From: an uncultured Oscillibacter sp.
GTDB taxonomy: Bacteria > Bacillota > Clostridia > Oscillospirales > Oscillospiraceae
Direction: 5' to 3'
NCBI GenBank assembly: GCA_946494635.1
Contig: CAMMCS010000062.1
Location: 1-9,958, forward strand
DNA length: 9,958 nt
Under the pieces are notes generated by a model. The model was not told the origin of the DNA. It did not search any database and saw only the letters and a program-made list of their open reading frames with translations. The position numbers and the translations under genes are program-made. Position 1 is the first letter of the stretch, and each line of letters begins with the position of its first letter. This document shows positions 1-5,298 of this stretch, piece after piece.

Positions 1-457
1 GTAAAGAGCGTAGAGCCCATGCATAATCGAAAGCCTGGCTCAAATCGATTAAAGATCTAATGGAAGAATCTGCAAGTTCAAGAACCATATAATCTACTGA
101 TGGAGAGAAAACAATCCCATCAGGATACTGATCCTCAGGCAATGAATATGTCCCACAATCTATAATTTTTACAATGTATCTTAACCTGCTACTTGAACAT
201 TTAAGCAATAAATCACGTTCAAAAATATATGCACTCGTCATACTATTGAGGGAATCAACGGGGCTTGTACTTTTAAATGCAGAAGAATAGTCCAATGCCT
301 TTAAGAATCCTTTTTGCCCATTAGAAGATAAAACTTCATAACCAACCGAAAAATTGCCGCCAGAAGAAGGTTTGTGTGATATCTTTCTCTGAACACTCCA
401 CTCCCCTATAGTAAGTCCAGTAAGATTATCAGCCAAATTATATATACCAGCTCGCAT
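1..457 (-). CDS. Eukaryote-like Ser/Thr protein kinase, N-terminal part (runs off left edge)
   Basis: The minus strand reads open from an ATG at 457 to the window edge, giving 152 residues without a stop. AGGTGGAG at 463-470 is a strong ribosome binding site 5 nt from the ATG. The residues follow the N-lobe of a protein kinase: a glycine-rich loop GGNFSVGY (33-40), the beta-3 lysine in GFLKAL (K53), an alpha-C glutamate in AYIFERDLL (E80), a beta-4/5 segment IVKIIDCGTY (95-104) and a hinge MVLELAD (124-130) followed by the start of the C-lobe. The catalytic loop and DFG motif would lie outside the window, so activity cannot be judged. Codons are AT-rich (AGA, TTA, ATA, AAT), unlike the GCC/CTG-rich genes further right, which suggests horizontal acquisition. 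Kinases of this kind occur in bacterial signalling and in phage-defence or stress islands; which applies here is unknown. Family call fairly sure, substrate unknown. Confidence 0.72.
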   Translation of the reverse strand, partial: MRAGIYNLADNLTGLTIGEWSVQRKISHKPSSGGNFSVGYEVLSSNGQKGFLKALDYSSAFKSTSPVDSLNSMTSAYIFERDLLLKCSSSRLRYIVKIIDCGTYSLPEDQYPDGIVFSPSVDYMVLELADSSIRSLIDLSQAFDYAWALRSL

Positions 458-619
458 TCAAACTCCACCTTTTACTTTGTCCCAATTCAACTTTGTGTTC
501 CCGACCAGGTCAATGGCTTGACATTGCAATAGCCAAAGAGCAGGAGAAACACAAAAAGGAAACGGGTGTTTATTTTTCTGTAACATGAATTATCTATTGG
601 ATAAAATTACTATTTTAAT

Positions 620-648
620 ATTTTATCATGGGTTTATCTTGAAATCAA
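620..648 (-). promoter_or_regulatory. SigA-type promoter of the kinase gene
   Basis: On the minus strand TTGATT (643-648) and TAAAAT (620-625) are separated by exactly 17 bp. This would give the kinase mRNA a leader of about 155 nt. The leader (458-612) contains only a weak inverted repeat (TGGCT/AGCCA) and no recognised riboswitch. Confidence 0.55.
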
Positions 649-688
649 TTCTTTCACTGTTGTAACAAGTCAGATTGCTTATATAGAG

Positions 689-732
689 CGTTGCCTCCAA
701 AAGAAGCAACGATGGGAATCGTTTAGTTTTTT
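689..732 (+). other. Two small hairpins followed by a T-run, of unknown role
   Basis: CGTTGC (689-694) pairs with GCAACG (706-711), and overlapping it AACGAT (708-713) pairs with ATCGTT (718-723), followed by TAGTTTTTT. On the plus strand this resembles a weak intrinsic terminator, but no plus-strand gene precedes it. It lies in the AT-rich stretch between the kinase promoter and the tRNA terminator and may be the relic of a gene or element end. Confidence 0.25.
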
Positions 733-772
733 CAAAAAATAGTCAGAGCAAGTAGTGTAATCTTGCTCTGAC

Positions 773-773
<1 letters not shown>
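732..773 (-). terminator. Rho-independent terminator of tRNA-Leu
   Basis: A perfect 12-bp stem (AGTCAGAGCAAG, 741-752, with CTTGCTCTGACT, 762-773) around a 9-nt loop is followed on the minus strand by ATTTTTTG. It begins at the last A of the encoded CCA, so the tRNA precursor ends almost directly in the terminator stem. Confidence 0.9.
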
Positions 774-855
<82 letters not shown>

Positions 856-863
856 ATATTCAA

Positions 864-929
864 TTTCCCTCCATTTTTACTCGGGGAGAGGATGCCCGAG
901 ACGGAGTGTTGCACTTGATCCGCGTCTAT
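864..929 (-). repeat. Leader repeat, copy A (upstream of tRNA-Leu)
   Basis: The minus strand here reads TATAGACGCGG ... CTCCGTCTCGG ... CCTCTCCCCGAG then TAAAAATGGAGGG, ending just before the tRNA. Nearly the same order of blocks recurs at 1064-1124 before the tRNA-like fragment at 1027. The pair therefore marks an old tandem duplication of leader plus tRNA 5' half. A 9-bp hairpin (AAAGCAGGC/GCCTGCTTT, loop ATG, 930-950) precedes copy A in transcription order. Confidence 0.7.
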
Positions 930-980
930 AAAGCAGGCCATGCCTGCTTTTACCTGATTGATGGGAAATTCTTCACTGAA

Positions 981-1027
981 GTGACAGCACCTAAATCCAG
1001 CATGTTTACCAATTTCATCATACCCGC
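981..1027 (-). pseudogene. tRNA-Leu-like 5' half, fragment 1
   Basis: The minus strand begins GCGGGTATG, identical to the acceptor strand of the intact tRNA-Leu, continues with a decayed D-arm (AAATTGGTAAACATGC) and reaches an intact anticodon loop context GGATTTAGGT. Beyond the loop the sequence becomes GCTGTCAC instead of the pairing TCCAG, and no T-arm or acceptor 3' strand follows. It cannot fold as a tRNA. The non-tRNA tail is shared with the fragment at 1320-1366. Confidence 0.75.
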
Positions 1028-1063
1028 ATATATGAGTCGGTGCCAAGCACCGGCTGTTTTTAT

Positions 1064-1124
1064 TTCCTCCATTTTTACTCGGAGAGGGAGCCGAGGCGGA
1101 GCATATCGCTTAACCCGCGTTTAT
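1064..1124 (-). repeat. Leader repeat, copy B (upstream of tRNA-like fragment 1)
   Basis: Diverged copy of the block at 864-929: TATAAACGCGG ... CTCCGCCTCGG ... CCTCTCCGAG then TAAAAATGGAGG. Between it and fragment 1 there is an added hairpin CGGTGC-TTG-GCACCG (1039-1053) that copy A lacks. Confidence 0.7.
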
Positions 1125-1146
1125 AAAAACAGGAGTTCCTATTCTT

Positions 1147-1175
1147 ATTGTAGAAAAAGTGAAAATGATTGTAAA
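1147..1175 (-). promoter_or_regulatory. Candidate promoter for the tRNA-Leu transcription unit
   Basis: On the minus strand TTTACA (1170-1175), a 17-bp spacer and TACAAT (1147-1152) form a good SigA-like promoter. A transcript from here would cross leader copy B, tRNA-like fragment 1, leader copy A and the intact tRNA-Leu, ending at the terminator at 732-773. No better promoter was seen closer to the tRNA. Confidence 0.45.
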
Positions 1176-1189
1176 TGCGAAATCTGCCA

Positions 1190-1250
1190 GTTGACTTTGT
1201 CAACCTTGCGATTTCATTGTACGGAAGTGCGATGAAATCGCCGATTTTTT
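1190..1250. repeat. Two adjacent inverted repeats with a T-run
   Basis: GTTGAC-TTT-GTCAAC (1190-1204) is followed 3 nt later by a perfect 10-bp stem, gcgatttcat (1208-1217) with atgaaatcgc (1232-1241), and then by TTTTTT at 1245-1250 on the plus strand. The second stem plus T-run looks like a plus-strand intrinsic terminator, yet no plus-strand gene lies upstream. It may be a relic terminator, a transposon end or an operator. Confidence 0.4.
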
Positions 1251-1319
1251 CGCCCACTACGGGAAAGAGGGGTGATGCTGATTTGCCAGAACGAATACAG
1301 CTAAAAAACCTTCTCTGTG

Positions 1320-1366
1320 GTGACAGCACCTAAATCTCGCATGTCTACCAATTCCATCACAGGCGC
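1320..1366 (-). pseudogene. tRNA-Leu-like 5' half, fragment 2
   Basis: The minus strand reads GCGCCTG, then TGATGGAATTGGTAGACATGC, a well-kept class II D-arm pattern, then GAGATTTAGGT with a UAG-type anticodon loop. It continues GCTGTCACCACAGAGAAGG rather than a pairing stem. The tail GGTGCTGTCAC is identical to that of fragment 1. No complement to GCGCCTG (CAGGCGC) appears downstream, so the molecule lacks its 3' half. Confidence 0.7.
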
Positions 1367-1422
1367 GTATTCTCTTTTCAAAGCCGCGGGCGTGAAAATG
1401 GGGCGGCAGAACTCTGCAGAGG

Positions 1423-1470
1423 CGGCCGCACCTGAATCCATTGCTGTGCCTGCCAACTCTACCCTGCCCC
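1423..1470 (-). pseudogene. tRNA-Leu-like 5' half, fragment 3
   Basis: The minus strand reads GGGGCAGGGTAGAGTTGGCAG followed by GCACAGCAATGGATTCAGGT, which keeps D-arm landmarks and a CAG anticodon context. After the loop it continues GCGGCCGCC, alignable with the GCTGTCACC tail of fragment 2 by a few substitutions. This is the most diverged of the three; a distant GGGGC/GCCCC pairing is possible but is probably chance. Confidence 0.5.
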
Positions 1471-1505
1471 ATGCCCTAAGATGCAGTATACCACAACCTC
1501 CCCTC

Positions 1506-1534
1506 TTGAACAATAGAAAAATCTACGGTAAAAT
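1506..1534 (+). promoter_or_regulatory. Promoter of the pyridoxamine kinase gene
   Basis: TTGAAC (1506-1511), a 17-bp A-rich spacer and TAAAAT (1529-1534) precede the start codon at 1578 by a short leader of about 37 nt. The ribosome binding site is AGAGGAA at 1564-1570. Confidence 0.7.
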
Positions 1535-1577
1535 AAAAAGCAATCTGTCCAATGCCATTGAAAAGAGGAATCCTGCC

Positions 1578-2429
1578 ATGACCACCCCCCGCGTCGCTGC
1601 CATCCACGATATGTCCGGCTTCGGCCGGTGCTCTCTCACCGTTGCCATCCCCATCCTCTCCGCCATGGGGATCCAGTGCTGCCCGCTGCCCACCGCCTTC
1701 CTCTCCACCCACACCGGCGGGTTCCAGGGCTTTACCTTTCTGGATATGACGGACGAGATGCCCAAGGTCGCCGCCCACTGGAAGTCCCTGGATCTGCGGT
1801 TCCAGGCCATCTACAGCGGCTTTCTCGGCAGCGAGCGGCAGATCGGCATTGTGGAGGAATTCATCCGCACCTTCCGGACCCCGGATGCGCTGGTGGTGGT
1901 GGATCCGGTGATGGGGGACTACGGCAAGGTCTATCAGACCTATACCCCCGGCATGTGCGCCGGCACCGCCCGCCTGGCGGAGCTGGCGGACGTGATTACT
2001 CCCAATCTGACCGAGGCCGCCCTGCTGCTGGGCCGTCCCTACGACGCGCTGCCCGCCGGCGAGGACGGATACCGGGAGATCGTGGAGCGGCTGAGCCTGG
2101 AAGGCCGCCGGTCTGTGGTGCTCACCGGCGCTGCCGCGGAGCCGGATCTGACCGGCGCCGTGTGCTTTGACGCCGCCACCGGCAGGACAGGCGCCGTTCA
2201 GACGAAGCGGGTGCCCCGGGATTTCCACGGCACCGGGGATGTGTTTGCCAGCGTCCTCACCGGCGCGCTGGTGGACGGCGCGGATCTGTTTGCGGCGGCC
2301 CGCCAGGCGGTGGAGTTTGTCCGCATCTGCGGGGAGCGGACCGCGGCAGAGGGCCTCCCCATGCGGGAGGGCGTGGACTTTGAGCCTCTGCTGGGCCTGC
2401 TGATGGCGAGGCCCGGGCAGGAGGACTGA
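1578..2429 (+). CDS. pdxY: Pyridoxamine/pyridoxal kinase (PdxY/PdxK-type, PfkB superfamily)
   Basis: Encodes 283 residues, the usual length of PdxY-like kinases, which phosphorylate pyridoxal, pyridoxamine or pyridoxine with ATP in the cytoplasm to supply the PLP salvage pathway. The start at 1578 is chosen because MTTPRVAAIHDMSG is the family-typical N-terminus and AGAGGAA lies 7 nt upstream; the frame is open further upstream but crosses the tRNA-like fragments. Visible motifs are SGFGRCS (13-19) for the vitamin-binding side, HTGGFQG (45-51), the DPVMGDYG motif (109-116), ITPN (140-143), VLTG (181-184) and the ribokinase-type anion hole GTGD (218-221), with D221 as the expected catalytic base. 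It has its own promoter and stands alone. A hydroxymethylpyrimidine kinase activity is a possible alternative or addition within this superfamily. Confidence 0.93.
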   Translation: MTTPRVAAIHDMSGFGRCSLTVAIPILSAMGIQCCPLPTAFLSTHTGGFQGFTFLDMTDEMPKVAAHWKSLDLRFQAIYSGFLGSERQIGIVEEFIRTFRTPDALVVVDPVMGDYGKVYQTYTPGMCAGTARLAELADVITPNLTEAALLLGRPYDALPAGEDGYREIVERLSLEGRRSVVLTGAAAEPDLTGAVCFDAATGRTGAVQTKRVPRDFHGTGDVFASVLTGALVDGADLFAAARQAVEFVRICGERTAAEGLPMREGVDFEPLLGLLMARPGQED

Positions 2430-2669
2430 TCTCCCGTCCGGTTCTGCCGGCAGGCCGCGTCCGGCGCTTTCCGCAGCCCTTTCCTGAGGCGTGCCCTTCC
2501 CTCCGGCTGCCCTCGCAGAACCCTTCCGGGCCGTCCCCTTCCCTCCGCGTGTTCCCGCCCAGCGCAGGGACGGGAACACCGGTAAGAGCTGCGGACCCGG
2601 GAATGGAGGGTGGATTCCCCGCCCCCGCCCCCCGGGGCTGCCTGCGCGCCTTCCCTCCCCATGCCCTGC
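2430..2669. other. GC-rich, pyrimidine-biased intergenic spacer with a hairpin
   Basis: No gene is credible here. The plus strand is C/T-rich and contains three copies of a CCTTCCCTCC-type block (near 2495, 2538 and 2650). A 9-bp inverted repeat, gtgttcccg (2549-2557) with cgggaacac (2571-2579), can be extended by CCC/GGG across a one-base bulge. It has no T-run, so it is at best a weak or factor-assisted terminator for the upstream kinase gene. Confidence 0.4.
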
Positions 2670-2705
2670 AAAAAACAGCGGAAGCGGCTCTGCCGCTTCC
2701 GCTGT
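2670..2705 (-). terminator. Rho-independent terminator of the serine hydrolase gene
   Basis: A perfect 13-bp stem (2675-2687 with 2693-2705) around a 5-nt loop is followed on the minus strand by TTTTTT. It lies 11 nt beyond the hydrolase stop codon. Confidence 0.93.
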
Positions 2706-2716
2706 CTGCTTTGGAA

Positions 2717-4804
2717 TCACTGAAAGGTCAGGAAGAACCGGTCCAGCGGGTCGCCCGCAAAGACGATCAGGCCGTTCTCCGGCAGGACGGCGGTGGTATC
2801 CCCCCACAGCACCGAGGAGGCCGTCACCTGGCCGCTGCCGTCATAGACCCAGAAGCCGGCGCCCTCCGGCACCTGGACCGTCATGGTCCTGCCCGCCGCC
2901 GGGCCGGCGGCGTACCAGCAGGCGTAGCCGTTGGACTGGATGACGGCATATGCCCCGCCAGGGCCGGCGTAGATGTCCGGCGCCCCGGCGGCATCCTTAT
3001 AAAGGCTGCCCTTGGCGTTGATCCAGAGGACGCCGTTCCGCTCCTCCAGCTGGTAGTCCACGCCGTCCCGGCTGCCCACGCCGGGCACCTGGATCTCAGA
3101 GCGCGCCGTGGTCCCGTCCACGATGCGGGCGGCGCCGATATAGCCCGGAACCACCTCCGGCGTCTCCGCGGCGGCGGAGTCCGCCAGGGCCAGATAGGTC
3201 TGGGAGTTATAGGGCTCGTTCATGGGCAGGATACTGGTTGTCGCCACGTTCTCCCAGGCAGCGGCCACCTCCGGGGAGAGGTCGTTCTCCGGCAGCCGCA
3301 CCGCCGCGTAATTGGCGGTAGGCAGGGCCCCCAGCCCCGGCAGGGCCGCGACTGCCTGCTGATACAGATAGGTCTGGCCATTGTCCTCCTCCACAAAGGA
3401 GATGTAGGAGCCGTAGGCGTCCCGGAAGGAGCCGTCGCTGCAATAGGTGAAGGTCTGGACCGGCATGGTGGTGGGATAATTCATGCAGGACAGGGTCATG
3501 GTGCCGTCGGCGCTGATCTCCACCCGGTACTGCAGAGAGGTGGAGCCGTAGTAGCCGGCGTTTTCCATCTGCTCCGCCGGCATGGCGGCGGGCTCAGCGG
3601 CGGGCAGGGCCGCCACGGTCTGGTCCACCGTCACGCTGTCCTCCGCCAGAGCGGCAATGAGGATCTGGTTGGCGGCCAGCTGGTTGTAAGTGGACACTCC
3701 GCCGGAGCTGACCACCGCCGCGGCCATATCATACTCCGGCAGGACCACGAGGCCGGCATGGTAGTACAGGGTGTCGCCGCCCTTCACCAGGGCCTGGATA
3801 TCGCTCTGGCAGAAGGGATACCACTCCATGTTGTCCCAGCCCAGGCCGTAGGCCAGGGAGTCTGGCTCCCCGCTGTCCGGCCAGATGCCGCGGTCATACT
3901 CCGGGGCGGCCATGGCGTCCAGAGAGGACTGGCGCAGCAGCTCCGTGCCCGTCAGGGCGCCGCCGAAGGCAGCTAGGTCGGAAGCGGTGGCGTAAATGCC
4001 GCCGGCGCCGATGGCGTTCAGGGCGTCCTGGGGCAGGGCCCGGGGATCGGCGCCCCGGTAGATGCGGGCCAGGTCGTCGGTATCAAAGTCCCCGCCGGGG
4101 GCAAAGGTGCGCTCCAGCCCCAGGGGCGCCAGGATGGCCTCGTCCACATAGTCCATAAAGGTCATGCCGGTGACGGCCTCCACCACCAGCTCCGCCAGGG
4201 TGAACCCGTCGTTGCAGTAGACGCTGAAGGCGCCGGGGTCCGCCGCCAGCCGCTGGGTAGAGAGCTTCTCCAGCAGGGTGTCGTGGGCCTTGGTGCTGGC
4301 CTCGCCGAACAGCATGGCGCCGGAGAGGCCGGTGCCCAGGATGCCGGAGGAGTGGTTCAGCAGCATCCGGACAGTGATGTCCTTGTACCGCTCATCCGCC
4401 ATCTTGAATTCCGGCAGATACCGGGTCACCGGGGCATCCAGGGATACCTTGCCGTCCTCCACCAGCTGCATTACCGCCACGGTGGTGTAGATCTTGCTGA
4501 CAGAGCCGATGCCGTACAGCTCGTCCCCGGTCATCAGGCGGTTCTCCGACCGGGAGAAGGTGCCCGCCTCTCCGGTGAGGACGATCTCCCCGTCCTGCCA
4601 CAGGGCGTACTGCAGGCTCTGGGCGCCGCCGTATTCCAGCGCGTAAGCGGCGGCAGTGTCCGCCAGGGTCTGCAGATCCGCTTCCGCAGTCTCCGTCTGC
4701 GCGGCGGTCGTGTCCGTCTCTGCCGCCGCAGCGGGGGCGGCCAGGCTCAGGGCCAGGGCCAGAGCCAGGGCAAGCGCCCTCCAACGTGTGCGCAGTGTGT
4801 TCAT
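2717..4804 (-). CDS. Secreted serine hydrolase, class C beta-lactamase/penicillin-binding fold, with long C-terminal extension
   Basis: Encodes 695 residues. The start at 4804 is preferred over an in-frame ATG at 4810 because AAAGGA (4812-4817) is 7 nt from the former but only 1 nt from the latter. A signal peptide is clear: basic RTRWR, an Ala-Leu repeat core and an AAPAAAAE cleavage region near residue 28. The serine-hydrolase domain (about 45-390) carries SVSK (101-104, nucleophile Ser101 and Lys104), YCN (196-198) and HAG (349-351), matching the SxxK, YxN and HxG triad of class C beta-lactamases, D-alanyl-D-alanine carboxypeptidases and esterases. The remaining roughly 300 residues are Ala/Gly/Tyr-rich, probably beta-structured, and I recognise no domain; typical family members end near 350-450 residues. 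There is no LPXTG or transmembrane anchor. Substrate is unknown: cell-wall peptide, beta-lactam or ester are all possible. Confidence 0.88.
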   Translation of the reverse strand: MNTLRTRWRALALALALALSLAAPAAAAETDTTAAQTETAEADLQTLADTAAAYALEYGGAQSLQYALWQDGEIVLTGEAGTFSRSENRLMTGDELYGIGSVSKIYTTVAVMQLVEDGKVSLDAPVTRYLPEFKMADERYKDITVRMLLNHSSGILGTGLSGAMLFGEASTKAHDTLLEKLSTQRLAADPGAFSVYCNDGFTLAELVVEAVTGMTFMDYVDEAILAPLGLERTFAPGGDFDTDDLARIYRGADPRALPQDALNAIGAGGIYATASDLAAFGGALTGTELLRQSSLDAMAAPEYDRGIWPDSGEPDSLAYGLGWDNMEWYPFCQSDIQALVKGGDTLYYHAGLVVLPEYDMAAAVVSSGGVSTYNQLAANQILIAALAEDSVTVDQTVAALPAAEPAAMPAEQMENAGYYGSTSLQYRVEISADGTMTLSCMNYPTTMPVQTFTYCSDGSFRDAYGSYISFVEEDNGQTYLYQQAVAALPGLGALPTANYAAVRLPENDLSPEVAAAWENVATTSILPMNEPYNSQTYLALADSAAAETPEVVPGYIGAARIVDGTTARSEIQVPGVGSRDGVDYQLEERNGVLWINAKGSLYKDAAGAPDIYAGPGGAYAVIQSNGYACWYAAGPAAGRTMTVQVPEGAGFWVYDGSGQVTASSVLWGDTTAVLPENGLIVFAGDPLDRFFLTFQ

Positions 4805-4869
4805 AATCATTTCCTTTCCCGCCCCGCAGGGCGATCTTGCCGGACGCTCCGGCGTGATGACAGTATCAG

Positions 4870-4898
4870 AATATACCTTCCCCCCGGTGGAAGGTCAA
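4870..4898 (-). promoter_or_regulatory. Hydrolase promoter with a MerR-type operator dyad in the spacer
   Basis: On the minus strand TTGACC (4893-4898) faces TATATT (4870-4875, 17-bp spacer) or TATTCT (4868-4873, 19-bp spacer). The spacer is filled by ACCTTCC-N7-GGAAGGT, a perfect 7-7-7 dyad at 4875-4895. This matches the CueR-type copper-efflux operator as I know it from the E. coli copA promoter, with the same placement against the -35 element. MerR-family regulators activate promoters with 19-20 bp spacers by distorting them. No merR-like gene lies in the window, so the regulator would act from elsewhere. Confidence 0.65.
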
Positions 4899-4952
4899 GT
4901 AAAAATTTTGCCGGGCCGCGGGTCCGGGAACATGTGCGCCGGTCCAAAGCAG

Positions 4953-4973
4953 TTTAGAACAATTTGTTCAAAA
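4953..4973. promoter_or_regulatory. Palindrome upstream of the XRE gene, candidate operator
   Basis: GAACAA-T-TTGTTC (4957-4969) is a perfect dyad, extended by TTT/AAA on both sides across one mismatch (4953-4973). It lies in the divergent region between the hydrolase promoter and the small XRE regulator, a typical place for an autoregulatory operator. I found no convincing -35/-10 pair for the XRE gene itself. Confidence 0.4.
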
Positions 4974-5025
4974 AGTCCAGATCTCCACGCGGCATCTGAT
5001 ATAGCTGGTGTCAGAAGTGATTTCC

Positions 5026-5229
5026 ATGAGATGCATGAGGCTCCGCGTGCTCCGCCAGAACGCCGGATGGACCCAGCGGCAAATAGCCGAACTGCTGGGA
5101 TGCAGCCAAAATTTGTACTCCAAATCTGAACGCGGAGAGCGAAACATGTCGTTTCGGCGCTGGGTGAAACCGGCGGATTTTTACGGCGTCAGCATGGACT
5201 GCCTGGTGGGCCGTTCAGACCGGAAATAA
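5026..5229 (+). CDS. Small XRE-family helix-turn-helix regulator
   Basis: Encodes 67 residues with start ATG 5026, chosen because AGAAGTGA (5013-5020) sits 5 nt upstream; an in-frame ATG at 5035 (MRLRVLRQ) is the more family-like N-terminus and remains possible. The protein is a single Cro/C1-type domain: RLRVLRQNAGWTQRQIAELLG (helices 1-2), CSQNLYSKSERGER (recognition helix, about 26-39) and the closing ADFYGVSMDCLVGRSD. Such short proteins are DNA-binding regulators of nearby or own transcription. The segment RRWVKPADFYG carries a proline and a tryptophan where relatives usually have a regular helix (TLVKLADFYG-like), so the last helices may be weakened. It is divergent from the serine hydrolase and ends in a shared convergent terminator with the LacI-type gene. 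Confidence 0.75.
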   Translation: MRCMRLRVLRQNAGWTQRQIAELLGCSQNLYSKSERGERNMSFRRWVKPADFYGVSMDCLVGRSDRK

Positions 5230-5240
5230 ACGCCCGCAGG

Positions 5241-5278
5241 AAAACCGCCCCGCGCCGCAAAAAGCGGCGCGGGGCGGT
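5241..5278. terminator. Bidirectional terminator between XRE and LacI-type genes
   Basis: A perfect 15-bp GC-rich stem (5244-5258 with 5264-5278) with an AAAAA loop lies between convergent genes. The minus-strand transcript continues TTTTCC after the stem, the better T-tract; the plus side has only GTTCG. It serves the LacI-type gene best and probably also stops the XRE transcript. Confidence 0.88.
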
Positions 5279-5298
5279 CGTTCGTGTATGCGCTTGTC

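Noticed and set aside
856..1470. T-box riboswitch in the tRNA-like region
   Set aside because: No T-box sequence (TGGNACCGCG type) or antiterminator was found, and no aminoacyl-tRNA synthetase or amino-acid gene follows.
1317..1577. In-frame N-terminal extension of the pyridoxamine kinase
   Set aside because: It crosses tRNA-like fragments and the predicted promoter, has no ribosome binding site, and the family N-terminus begins at 1578.
1476..2807. Long open frame antisense to the pyridoxamine kinase
   Set aside because: High-GC shadow frame: Gly/Arg/His-rich translation without domain pattern, crossing the pdxY promoter and the hydrolase terminator.
2549..3976. 475-codon open frame antisense to the serine hydrolase
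   Set aside because: Shadow of a GC-rich gene; its His/Gly/Val-rich translation has no family character, and it runs through a terminator hairpin.
4805..4810. Upstream ATG (4810) as hydrolase start
   Set aside because: Only 1 nt separates it from the AAAGGA ribosome binding site; the ATG at 4804 has 7 nt.
4957..4969. LexA/DinR SOS box at GAACAATTTGTTC
   Set aside because: The Gram-positive box needs GAAC-N4-GTTC; here the half-sites are separated by five bases, and no SOS gene follows.
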